This document shows positions 46,837 through 57,400 of a stretch of 64,000 bases of DNA, piece by piece (the stretch's first letter is position 1; each line of letters starts with the position of its first letter). The translations under genes and the position numbers were made by a program. The notes beneath the pieces were generated by a model, which was not told the origin of the DNA, made no database searches, and saw only the letters and a program-made list of their open reading frames with translations. Source of the DNA: Hydractinia symbiolongicarpus (Eukaryota; Cnidaria; Hydrozoa; Anthoathecata; Hydractiniidae); assembly GCF_029227915.1 (NCBI RefSeq), contig NC_079878.1, positions 26,065,501 through 26,129,500 of the forward strand. The letters run 5' to 3'.

Positions 46837-49387
46837 CTGAATCCTAATTCCAGATGTATGGAAGATGGTGTTTGCACAAAAAGTTTTCCAAAGAACTTTT
46901 TAGCATCTACGGTAGCTGAAGTCAACGGATATCCATTATATAGACGTCGTGATAATGGTATACATATCAATGTCAATAATGTTGACGTAGATAATCGCTG
47001 GATTGTTCCATATAATCCATGGCTTTCCAAGAAATACAATGCACATATAAACTTGGAGGCGTGCATGTCTGTTAAATCTGTTAAATACCTCTATAAATAT
47101 ATTTATAAAGGTCATGATTGTGCCAACATTGAGATCAATGAACGTATTGATCATGATGAGGTGCAGACATTTTTAGATGCACGGTATGTCAGTGCACCGG
47201 AAGCCATATGGCGTCTTTTTGAATTTACCATGCACCAACAATCTCATGTTGTCCATAGATTGCCAGTGCACTTGCCAAAAAACCATATTGTTTATTTTCA
47301 GCAAGGACAGGCTGAAGAGGCTCTGGACAGAGCTGCAGATCAGGCTACAAAATTAACAGCTTGGTTTGTGTTAAATGCAGAGAATCATGATGCTCGCCAA
47401 TATATGTATCCAGACATTCCTCTTCATTTTGTTTTTAATAAGAACAAAGTTTGGAAACCAAGACAACGCGGTCATGGTAAAATTGTGTCCAGAATGTATA
47501 GTGTGAGTCCTCGCACAGGTGAGCTTTTTTATTTACGTATGTTGCTATTGCATACACCTGGTGCAACTTCTTTTGAAGATTTACGAACTGTCAATGGCAA
47601 TGTTGCTGAAACATTTCGTGACGCCTGTTTATTGCGTGGTCTCCTGCAAGATGATACTGAATGGAACAATACTTTGCAGGAAGCTGTTAACTTTCAGATG
47701 CCTCGACAATTAAGGCAACTGTTTGCTGTGATACTTACTCACTGCGAACCTTCTGATCCTTTTACTTTGTGGACAAGGTACAAGGATGCAATGTATGAAG
47801 ATTATATTCGCCAAATGAATGAGGAACATGCTGAGTACAGGCTGCTTCAAGATATTAATTCTGTACTTAGGCAATTTGGTAAATCTCTTACTGATTATAA
47901 TCTTCCTCATTTAGATGAATTACCCCCAGCTGAAAACATTGATGTAGCTATGGAGGCTGAAAGAGCTTCTCAACTAAGGGCTCAACTTACTGACGAACAG
48001 ACTGCACTGGCTAATGCAGTCATAGAAGCTGTTGTAAATGTTGCTAACAATGCAGCCCAAAACAACCGTCTGTTTTATTTAGAAGGTGCTGGTGGTAGTG
48101 GTAAAACCTTTACTTATAATTACCGTATTTCTGAACTTACAGGTAGGGGTTTTCAAGTTGGAACTGCTGCATTTACTGGCATAGCAGCAACACTTTTGAA
48201 AAAGGGTACCACCATTCATAGACTATTCCGGTTACCTGTTCCTATTGTAGAGAACAGTACATGCAAGATAACCCCGGTTTCTGCTTATGCTGCAGAATTG
48301 CGACAAAAGAGTCTATTTTTACTTGATGAAGCTTCCATGATTCCTAAGCATGCTTTTCATGCAATAGATCGTCTTCTACAAGATATTTGTAATAATGAGC
48401 TTCCATTTGGAGGTAAAGTTGTTCTTTTAGGTGGTAATTTTTCACAGTTACTGCCTGTTGTCAGAAAAGGAAAACCAACTGAAATTGTGGACATGTGTTT
48501 AAAAAGTTCTCCATTATGGCACTTGGTTAAAGAATTTCGATTACATCGAAACATGAGAACAAGGCCAGGAGAACAACAATTTGCTGCATGGCTTCTGCAA
48601 CTTGGGAAAGGTGTTTTACCTGTTCGGGAGCAAGAACCTTTCCAAGGCGCAATTGAAGTGCCATCCCAATGTGTGATACAAAATGAATGTATTGTTGATA
48701 CTTTGTTTAGGAATCTTTCACCGGAAATTATGGCATCATCTGTGGTACTAACACCCACAAATGATGACTCACTAACCATTAATGATCAGGTGTTGGCGCT
48801 GTTGCCTGGTGAAGAAAAAGTTTATTTTAGCGCAGATGATGTTGTGTGTGATGAGGAGGAGGAACGGAATCAATATCCGGTAGAATTTTTAAATAGTATC
48901 ACACCTTCAGGTATGCCTCCTCATTGCCTTAAATTAAAAACTGGTGCCATTGTTATGTTATTAAGAAACATAAACATGAATAATGGTTTATGTAATGGCA
49001 CTCGACTAATTATAAGACGTCTTCATGACAACTGTGTCGATGCTGAAGTACTCACTGGCAATGCCATTGGAGATAGGGTACTTATTCCAAGGGTGCAACT
49101 TGCACCTTCGGATGCAGGTATGCCTTTTGTTTTACGTCGCAGACAGCTTCCACTAAGGCTGTCTGTCTTATGCTATGACAATAAACAAGGCACAAGGTCA
49201 AACCTTTGAAAAGGTTGGAATATTGTTGCGCAGGCCATGTTTTTCTCATGGTCAGCTGTATGTTGCTTTTTCTAGAGCAAGAGCATTTGGTGATGTTCGA
49301 GTAAGTGTTGTTCCCTCATCCAGGCAAGGGCTTTTTAATAGGGAATGTTATACTCAAAATGTGGTTTACCGTCAGGTTCTTACATAA
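46837..49387 (+). pseudogene. Helitron helicase (PIF1-like), Rep part missing, frameshifted
   Basis: Similarity starts at LNPNSRCMEDG, followed by VCTKSFPKNF, which in intact Helitron proteins comes after the Rep domain. The frame runs to 49209. Helicase motifs are present: Walker A LEGAGGSGKTFTYN (about residue 409 counted from 46858), LFLLDEASMI (Walker B), GGKVVLLGGNFSQ and FRLHRNMRTR. A one-base change near 49165 moves the final motifs to the frame 49175-49387, with [15 protein letters not shown] and [12 protein letters not shown], typical PIF1/RecD C-terminal motifs. The product would unwind DNA at the replication fork of rolling-circle transposition, but without Rep it cannot nick. Confidence 0.92.
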
Positions 49388-52030
49388 TTTATTGAACAAT
49401 TGTGTTGTAGTATATGTAATGCAAATATAAAGTAAACAAAATAGATAATTTGCTCTTTATATCTATTCGCCGTGTTGTGCGAAATGTACTGCCAACATGA
49501 GAGTAGCGTGCACTGTTGATGGGGGTAAATGTTCCTATTCGGTGCACCCATGTCTTATACATTTATAAGGCTCATCAGAATAATTAGGGTTCAGCAGTAT
49601 CCTAAAGTCAGGGGGGGAGGTTTTTATCTGATAAGAAAAGTCTTGGAAAACAAAATAATATCTTTTGACTGTACTGAACAGGATGGTAATTTCGTATTCA
49701 CATTTAAAAACAGTGAATTTGGGAAGAGTGCTACAACCCTTACAAAAAGCTGATGATACTACTTTTTTGCGGATATTTATTTTGGCTTTTTCAAATTTAT
49801 TGTATGCAAAAAATATGTTGTGAATCCTAAAAGTACAGTATTGATACATTTTATTTAAATGTTGTGTTGCACATGCATCTCTTTTTCTTTAGGTGAAGTG
49901 CAAAGTCCTATGGCTTACCTTCGCGTGGTGCACTTTGTTAAGTGATTAGCATATGAACGTATAAATTTAAAAATGATTTATTGTAAACTAAGGACTAAGA
50001 AAAGAAATTTGCAACATAAATTATTTCTAAGTCCGCTTTCTCATATATTCTGCAACATCAATTATTGCGGTTTAAGGCTGTGCAAAATTTTGTGCAGTAT
50101 TTTTAATTAAACTAGCTGTAAATCTTTATATATCAGAACAAACAAAAAACACTTAGAAACACTTAGAAAATTTGAAATGATTGAAATGATTGTGGCTTTA
50201 CTGATTTTTTGCACCTTTTGAACGTGAGGAAACATTAAAATCAGGTGTTCTAACAACTTTAAAAATAATATCAGCGTTTATTTCAGGGTGTTAAACGGGA
50301 GTAAAAACTCGATCTTTAAATTGAATTTTAAACTCAATCTTATAAAATAAAAAATATGAGGTAAAAAAATCCTTATTTGATTAAATTTTTAAAGTAAGAA
50401 GTCTGTAAAAATAGATAAAAAAAAAACATACAGATACGAAAAAGGTTGAAGATGGATAAACAGAATAGGGTTAAGTCAAACTTTAACTATACGTCTGGGT
50501 TTAATTCAACTGAAATTCATTAACAAAAAAACCGATTGAAGTTTTTAGGATGGAATTTTTTAATATATTTTTTCCTTCCAGATTATTATAACAGAAATAT
50601 TTTAGATGACACAGAAAAACAAGTAGAAAAAAAGAAAGAAGGTACGGATATGTTCATAATAAATAGTGTCTATTTTTATTATTTTTATAACATATTCCAT
50701 TTTGTTTTATCTTTTTTTAGTTTTGACGTATACAGCTTACGTGGCTTATAGAAAGCAAAATCCTGGCCCCCTGTCCAATAAATCATTTAAGTGGTGGAGA
50801 GCACATGGGGGTCAGGATTTACCCAATTTTTCGTGGAAAAAAAACACCTAAGACAAAAGCACAAACATCAACACACATACGCTGTTCAAAATCAGTACAA
50901 CAACTGCACCATTACAAACAACAATTATTATTATTAAGTTTTTAAATTATTATTATTTTAAATTATTAGATTTTATGTTCGTGTATGTGTTTAGTTTTTT
51001 TACTCTGAGGTATCTGATAATACCACAACGGCAATTAGTTATTCTATTTGGCATTATTATTTATATCTAAGCAATGTTTACAAACACTGACTTTGTAAAA
51101 AATGTTTATTCAATTATTCCATTATTTCACCCTGTACGATAATTATTGATCATTGTATACTCTACTTTTATCAATTTCATGCATGTGCTATTATTCAGTT
51201 TTTTTGTAATCGATACCTCAGAGGTTCGTTTTTTTGTTTGTCTGTTGAGTGGTTTATTTTAATGATAATTTATTTTTAATATAGTAATTATAATAGTTAT
51301 TTATAATAGTTATTTTGATAACAAAAAAAAGATTAATCCAACCAATGTTTTATGGTACATCTTTTTTTATAAGAACACTTAAAGAAGGCCTTTCAACTTT
51401 TCAAATTGTTCTTAAATTGGTCGTAATTTTCCTCTGATTTTGTCATTTTTTGTGTAAGTGTAAAGGAGCATTTCCGTACTTCGTGATATTGTCAAAGACT
51501 TAAATGTTCTTAACATGTTCTAAACTTTTGGGCCTCTGAAGCCATATGTTCAAACATTTTGTTCTTATAAAAACTGTTAATGTTATCTATATTATGTAGT
51601 CAAACATTAAAATACATTTAGTTCACTTCAACATTCACTGGTATTGGGGGCTCACAAGCTACTGGAATTGGTCATATTGCCCAAAACTTACCTTATTAAC
51701 TCTCTCTAGTACAAAAGCACACTACGTACTTTTCTTTTTCTTTTTTAGGTTGAAGCGCAAAGCCCCATGACTTGCCTTCCCGTGGCGCGCTTCGTTAGGT
51801 GGATTATTTTCTTTTTAAGGAGATAATTCATGAACTAAAAGTCAGGGCATGCCATGTTAAAATTGCATCACATATTTTTGGTATTGAAAAGACTCAAGAA
51901 GCATCAACTGCAGGTAACTTACTTATCAATATATTAATATTATACGGTCTGTATGTAACCATTGAATTATCTTTTTACAGGAAACAAAAATATTAAAATA
52001 TTATCATCATAATTTATTATTTTTTAGGTT
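49388..52030 (+). other. Helitron 3' part with exon-like fragments
   Basis: Several stretches have splice borders. 49893-49944 and 51750-51800 both follow a TTTCTTT..AG acceptor and encode related peptides (EVQSPMAYLRVVHFVK and EAQSPMTCLPVARFVR). 50580-50641 runs acceptor to donor. 50722-50848 ends in NKSFKWWRAHGGQDLPNF. 51826-51915 encodes EIIHELKVRACHVKIASHIF up to a GTAACT donor. No single gene could be assembled. Helitrons often pick up host gene pieces, which would explain these. Confidence 0.4.
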
Positions 52031-52274
52031 TATGGAGGTTTATGGAAAACAAAATCCCAAGTTTTCTTTTTTGTAACATTATCGTTTTCGTAAGTTATCC
52101 TTATTTTTACTGCTTTTTTGTCATTTTTCCACAGGCCTTTACAACTATCAAAAACGCATTCAATTTTTACGTAGATAAACAGGACACTGCTGACGTCATC
52201 AAAATTCCTAAAATCTTCTAATTTTTTATTGTTCTTCTGCCTGAGTGGATTTTTCCACGGGCCTAATCGACTAG

Positions 52275-52419
52275 TCTCTTTATTAATCGCGTTGATTTCT
52301 GCTCCATTAACAGTGCCAGATGCAGAAGTTAAAAACGTTGGTACTTTCTCAGGAGATTTCCCATTACAGCTTCTCGATGAAGATTTATAAAAATCTCTCA
52401 AATCTCGTACTTTAGCCAT
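52275..52419 (-). pseudogene. pogo-like transposase, N-terminal piece beyond the Helitron
   Basis: ATG at 52419 opens MAKVRDLRDFYKSSSRS and runs 48 codons plus one base to the Helitron border. That base together with 45600 and 45599 forms the next codon, so the frame is exactly continuous with the main part. The start lies 242 bases from the likely start of the divergent HIRAN-like gene, leaving a shared promoter space. Confidence 0.8.
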
Positions 52420-52661
52420 TGTTGCTATTCTTTTTTATCAATGTTTTGATTGATAAAGTGATGAAACAGAAAAGTTACATAATTTGATTTAAGTCCCTCC
52501 TTCGCTCCTTGATCGTCTTTTATTTTTTTAACGTAACAACAAAGGTGGAGAGCAACTTATTATGTCACGATATATTTCGAAAGCATTCGAATGTTCGAAC
52601 GTGTTTTTTTTTCACTCATTTTTTTCACAAGGCAAGTTCGTTGATTCATGTTCGTAGAAAT

Positions 52662-53279
52662 ATGCCTTCATTCGACAGAAAGATTGCAGCCAGAGGTTAT
52701 CATGCTTACAAGAACACAACGTGGAAAAATGCTGAAGCAGGTCAAAAAGTCCAAGTACAAATTGAGACTAACAAATCGTCCAAAGAATGTGATCCTTATG
52801 CATGTGCCATTAAAATAAAGAATAATTTCTTTGACAACTGGATGACTGTTGGGCACATTCCAAGGGAAATTTCACGCCACTGTTTTTATTTCATCAAAGA
52901 AGGTGGAAGTATTTCTGGTCAATTGCTCTCCACCAACTACAAAGTGTCCCCGATCCCTGCAGGAGGACTTGAAGTACCGCTTCTACTTACTTTTACAGTG
53001 AAAGAAGACAGAATTTTTTTTCTAATGAAAGACTTTATCAACAACCTATACGACTATGATTACACTGGAGAGAAGGAAGACAAAAAAAACGACGGAAGTG
53101 ATGACGACGGCGAGAGTGACGACGACGAAATTGATATTGTTATTAACAATGATAAGGCAGAAGGGAGTGTTGAAAAAGAGAAAAATGATGAAAATGAAGA
53201 AGATAATGCGAAGGAGCCGGGAGATGTCCAAAATATTATTGATAAAATCATTAATAAAGATGTTATTGAAATAGATTAG
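52662..53279 (+). CDS. HIRAN-like acidic protein of the pogo-like transposon
   Basis: The ATG at 52662 (MPSFDRKIAARGYHAY) gives 205 residues; an in-frame upstream ATG at 52509 would add a Phe-rich stretch without domain features, so I prefer the inner one. Residues about 10-120 read RGYHAYKNTTW, DPYACAIKI, WMTVGHIPREISRHC, FYFIKEGGSISG and GGLEVPLLLTFTV. The order (aromatic start, D-x-x-A-x-x-I, VGHIPRE-, then a hydrophobic strand) resembles HIRAN domains, which bind 3' ends of single-stranded DNA in HLTF and Rad5. The rest (about 130-205) is Asp/Glu/Asn/Lys-rich. It is intact, lies inside the inverted repeats, and is divergent from the transposase. The domain assignment comes from pattern only. 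Confidence 0.7.
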   Translation: MPSFDRKIAARGYHAYKNTTWKNAEAGQKVQVQIETNKSSKECDPYACAIKIKNNFFDNWMTVGHIPREISRHCFYFIKEGGSISGQLLSTNYKVSPIPAGGLEVPLLLTFTVKEDRIFFLMKDFINNLYDYDYTGEKEDKKNDGSDDDGESDDDEIDIVINNDKAEGSVEKEKNDENEEDNAKEPGDVQNIIDKIINKDVIEID

Positions 53280-53429
53280 ATTGTTGTAAAATCTTTGTTC
53301 TCTTTTAATTCAGTCGGCAATAAGTGACCAATATTAAAAAAATTAACCGGTAAAAAGTGACTAATTTTTGCTAAGTGACTAACTTTTTTGCCGACTTTTT
53401 TTTACACCGACTTTTTTTTACCGATAAGG
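53280..53429. repeat. Right terminal region of the pogo-like transposon
   Basis: Contains two GTGACTAAYTTTTT words and three ACCGAC/GCCGAC boxes, and ends with the inverted repeat TTACCGATAAGG before TA. It mirrors 43636-43790 at the other end. Confidence 0.75.
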
Positions 53430-53431
53430 TA

Positions 53432-53726
53432 GACACTCACAACATCAACACTCACAACACCATCTAAGCCGACACAAAGAATACCGACAGTTACAACACC
53501 CACAGTCACAACACGGATAATAACAATGTTAGAAATAACGCATCTCAAATATGTACATCTTATAAGTGATTATGTTGAAAACCCTCAGTATTTTATTCTG
53601 AAATGTCAAAAAGCAGGCCTGCAAAGAGTTAGCACAAATCAACAAAAATAAGTTCTTTACACATTTTAAATATTTTCTTTCCCTTAAAAGCTTAAAATAA
53701 TTTACAAAGAGGTGGCAAGCCACCGC
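53432..53726. other. Non-coding spacer
   Basis: Short TCACAACACC-type repeats near 53435-53520; otherwise nothing recognised. Confidence 0.5.
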
Positions 53727-53942
53727 AATGATAAACTCAACCTGTTAGGTCTTTGGAAACAAGCTAGAGGTTGTACTCCTCTAGAGAATATGCCTCTAAA
53801 AGCACAAATCTCCCTTTTTACAAGGAATTAAAAAAAATATAAAAAAATAAAATAAAAAGGACGCAACACATTTGAAAAGATGAACAGAACTTTAACCAAG
53901 GGCAGGTAGGTTTCGACCCATATTTCTGAACCTAAGTACCCT

Positions 53943-54005
53943 GGATGTCTAGCTGGGTCACCTCGAAGAGGTCCGCGGACGGTCATCAGCAGAAACTAGA
54001 CATCC
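53943..54005 (-). other. Structured element in the LINE 3' region (copy 2)
   Basis: GGATGTCTAG (53943-53952) and CTAGACATCC (53996-54005) are perfectly complementary. Between them lie a CCG-CGGA-CGG hairpin and an ACCTC-GAA-GAGGT hairpin. Copy 1 has CTG-CAAA-CAG in place of the first hairpin, a compensating base-pair change. On the element strand a CTGATGA (copy 2) or CTGAAGA (copy 1) follows the first helix. Confidence 0.6.
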
Positions 54006-54064
54006 CTATCTTCCTAAAATTAACTTTGACCACTTTCTGTTCAACTGTGCTATTCTTTGTTTTT

Positions 54065-54310
54065 AACTCAGGTAATACGTGGAGTGGTTACTCTCCAAAG
54101 ACAAGATCATGTGTGATCAAACCCACCTGCTAATATTTTTTTATTTTATTAATTTATTTTTTGTTTAACTGGGGTAATAAGTGGAGTCGTCACTCTCCAA
54201 AGACAAGACCTAGTATGATCAAACCCACTTGCTAACTTAATTTTTATTTGATTTTGTTTTATTTTTGACTGGGGTAATAAGTGGAGTCGTCACTCTCCAA
54301 AGACAAGACT
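54065..54310. repeat. Three tandem hairpin units in the LINE 3' region (copy 2)
   Basis: Units of about 101 bp near 54068, 54169 and 54270, each with GTGGAGTCGTCACTCTCCAA (first unit slightly changed), AAGACAAGA and a CAAACCCACTTGCT-like end. Copy 1 has the same three. Confidence 0.8.
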
Positions 54311-54466
54311 GATTGTAGTCAAGCCCCCTTGCTGACTCATTCCGGTTAAAATATTTTTATCTCGGCTCTTCTAAAAAGAAAACATATGACTCGTGACTGT
54401 TAATAAGGCGGTCATCACAGAAAATTACTGCTTCATCGTTGCAATGTATCCACCTGTGGGCTATTA

Positions 54467-57400
54467 TCAACCGCAATGGTTGATAATAACCCTTAATTGA
54501 AAATTTTTACGAAATTTCACTTCTCCATCTACGGTGAAAGGTATGGAAAGGGTACCAGGGTAAGCAGTAATACGAGAGGCAATTTTTGACACAAGGCCGT
54601 TGGCACTGGCAAAACGTTTTAGCTGTAAAATGAGATGGGAACCGCACGACACTACCTCTTTTTCAACTAGAGCAGTTTGATGAGCGTTGCAAATATGACA
54701 GAAGTAGGCGTTGGTGTCTGACAACTCCTCGCTTTCGAAGAAATTATCTAAGGAAGATTGTAACGTAGGGTGCAGAGAAAGTTGGATGCATGGTGCTATA
54801 ACTTCTGAGGAGCTGGTAATATGAAATGAATTGCAAGTGGTTGATGTCTTGTTGTCAATACTAAAAAGACTTCCAAGAAATGGAAAGTCTAATGACAGAC
54901 CAGGTAGGAGATATTCAAGTACCTCGGGGACGTCGTGCTGAGCAAAGATATTAAATGCACTTCCCTTCGCAGCTGAGATATGATGTTTCATAGCACGCAA
55001 AAAATGGGAGGGATCAACTGGACTTCTAGAAACAGCCAAACTTTGAAGAACACCTACAAATGCTTCGCCAAACTTTGAGGTTGTTTTGCTGACAGAAATG
55101 GCTTCTTTAACTTTTGGAAAGTTATAAAAACATTGTAAGATGGAGTTTGCATAACATGTGTTTCCCAAGTCTTTTAGACCGCTATTCCTAAAATCAGGGC
55201 TAGATGGCAATGCGACTGTTGTTTTGGACGACCTTGTAGCAAGTTTTTCGGGTTTTTTGATTTTACAAGGTTTTGTGTGATTTGCGGAAGATTTCTCAGG
55301 GGTTTTTGATTTTTTACATTCCATATTTGTAACAGAAGAAACTTCAGGAATGATTGGGGCCTTTTCAGGCTCAAACCAAGTGGTAGAATTTCGAGACATC
55401 CAGATGTAAAAAGAAGCACTCATGGAGGTAAAAGTTAGGGATTTTAATAGGGAACGTAAAGGCTTGTTAGGGAAACCAACGCGACGAAAACAGGTCCTTA
55501 CTGATACTGAACAGAAACCCCTTGCACCCACCTCAATGGCAGAGAAATGCACGATCCATCCATTGTTTTTCATAGCATAACAAAGTGAAGAATATTTGCT
55601 AAGCTTTCGTTTGTGCCAATATTCCGTGTTCTCTTCACATGGACAAGTCAGTTCTAACATAATTACAGTTTTGGAAGAACTACATATTAATAACACGTCT
55701 GGGCGTAGTTGTGTTATTGCAATGTATGGTGGAACAACTAAAACGGAATCTAAATCTTACAGTATTTTCCAATCGGAAGCAAGGTGAAGAAGGCCTGGAC
55801 ACTTTGTATGCCTCTTCCTAGATGGTGATTGACCGGCCGGAATGAAATTAATTTTGTTGCACTTGGAAACCTTAAGAGGTTCATATGATACCAAAAACTC
55901 TTTTAATGCCTTAACCAAAACTATTAAAACCGAGTCATGACGGTATGTGTATCTACCCTGCGTAAGGGAGGGCCTACAGGCACCCAATATGTGAGAGACA
56001 TTTGAGGATGGTTTCTTGCACAGAATGCAACTTTTGTCTTTCTCAATTCTCCATCTCACAAGATTGGTTGGAGAGGGAAGGGTGTCGTAGGTTGCCCCTA
56101 TACAAAAGGAAGTTAGAAATTGTGGCAGTGAAAGAATTGTTCTCCAAGATAAATCATTTTTCACATAAGAGCACCATTTCGTCCAATTGCCTTGCAAATG
56201 CAACTGTACAGCTCTGGCATGGTAATATCTTCTTCATTTTCTTCAATGATTTGGAAACAAGCTTTCGGTAAGCATAAGTGCCTTTTGGTGGTATATTCTT
56301 GTGGTCTAAGAGCCCTAAGCCAGCTCGCCCAGTCTGATGCAAACGTAAAATCCTTTTGAAATTTAGCTGACTATCCGCCGAAAGTACTACCTCACTAACT
56401 TTCCAATTTCCAGCTTTCAAATCTGGTACGCACTTAGACACACAAGGGTCGACAGAATCTCTTAGTAACAGATGTCCACTGATTTTGGCAGATTTGAGAA
56501 CAGATGCAAGACCTTTCAGGGGAAGAGGACAAGGCGATGTCGAGGAATATAAGGAAATGTTGGAAATTGAATGATGTAGTTTTAACCATTTTCTAATGAA
56601 AACAGAAAATCTTTGCTCTAGTTTTGTGATAGTAGATAGAGAAACTTCATAAATTAATAATGGCCAGCGGATTCTGGGAATTAACAGATGGTGTAAGAAC
56701 CAAACCTTATGGACCCCTTTATGAAAGGACCTGTCTATAGCCATAAGTTTGTCTTCGGCATCATTTAGAAATTTTTGTATTGCAGCAGAATCAGACAAGG
56801 ATGAGTTTATTGTTCTGCCTAAAAACGTAATTGGATTAGAATGAATGGATGGAATTTTCTCGCTGCCAACTGTAAACGGTGAACTTTGGACGACTTTTCC
56901 CTTATCAATAACAATGCTGCGTGATTTAGAAGGCCTAAACGACATGCCTAAACGACATGCCTACCCAATCAAGAGCTATTGTACACCTGTTTAATAAATT
57001 TCGAGTACTTGGAATTGACGTGGACATTAAGAACATATCATCCATAAAAGCTTTTATTGGGGGTTGGTCTGGGATTTTGTTTTTATTACCTTCAGCATCA
57101 ATAAGGCCGGGGGTAACACACACATACTCAAAAATAACGTTTATAGCTGCAAGAAATAGTATAATGGGAAGTGTCAGCCGATAAAGATTCTCCTACAGTG
57201 TTGATGCCAACTGGAAGGAGCAGAAGCCGAAAAAGACTTACTCCACAGGCTGTCGTAGTATAGCTGTATGAGCCTTATCTATGATTCTGGTACGCCATAG
57301 CGTCTGAGAGCCATAAAAATCAGCTTGTGCGGAACTGAAGGGTACGCATTAGCAATATCAAGCCAAATGGCTGAAAGTGAAGAATGTTGTGCCTTCGCCT

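Larger units (their letters stand above)
45601..52274 (+). mobile_element. Helitron with helicase gene, inserted in the pogo-like transposase
   Basis: The 5' end is TCTCTTATAATAATACGC (45601, preceded by A). The 3' end is the hairpin GTGGATTTTTCCAC, CGGGCC, then CTAG at 52271-52274, followed by T. Both flanks obey the A/T rule and no target duplication is present. The plus-strand orientation agrees with that of the helicase gene (46837-49387). The Rep (HUH) nuclease part expected before the helicase is not present. 49400-52200 holds spliced-exon-like pieces rather than an element gene. Confidence 0.85.
43636..53429 (-). mobile_element. pogo-like (Tc1/mariner group) transposon, split by a Helitron
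   Basis: Inverted repeats starting CCTTATCGGTAAAAAAAGTC lie at 43636 and, reversed, up to 53429, flanked by TA at 43634-43635 and 53430-53431. Both subterminal regions contain repeated GTGACYAAWTTT and TTTTTACCGAC words, likely transposase-binding sites. Inside are a DDD transposase (minus strand, in two pieces) and a divergent HIRAN-like gene (plus strand). Without the Helitron (45601-52274) the element is about 3.1 kb. Confidence 0.85.

Noticed and set aside
53943-54005. Hammerhead ribozyme (CTGATGA on the element strand)
   Set aside because: The second core strand GAAA is absent in the required place in both copies, and the stem order does not fit; kept only as a structured element.
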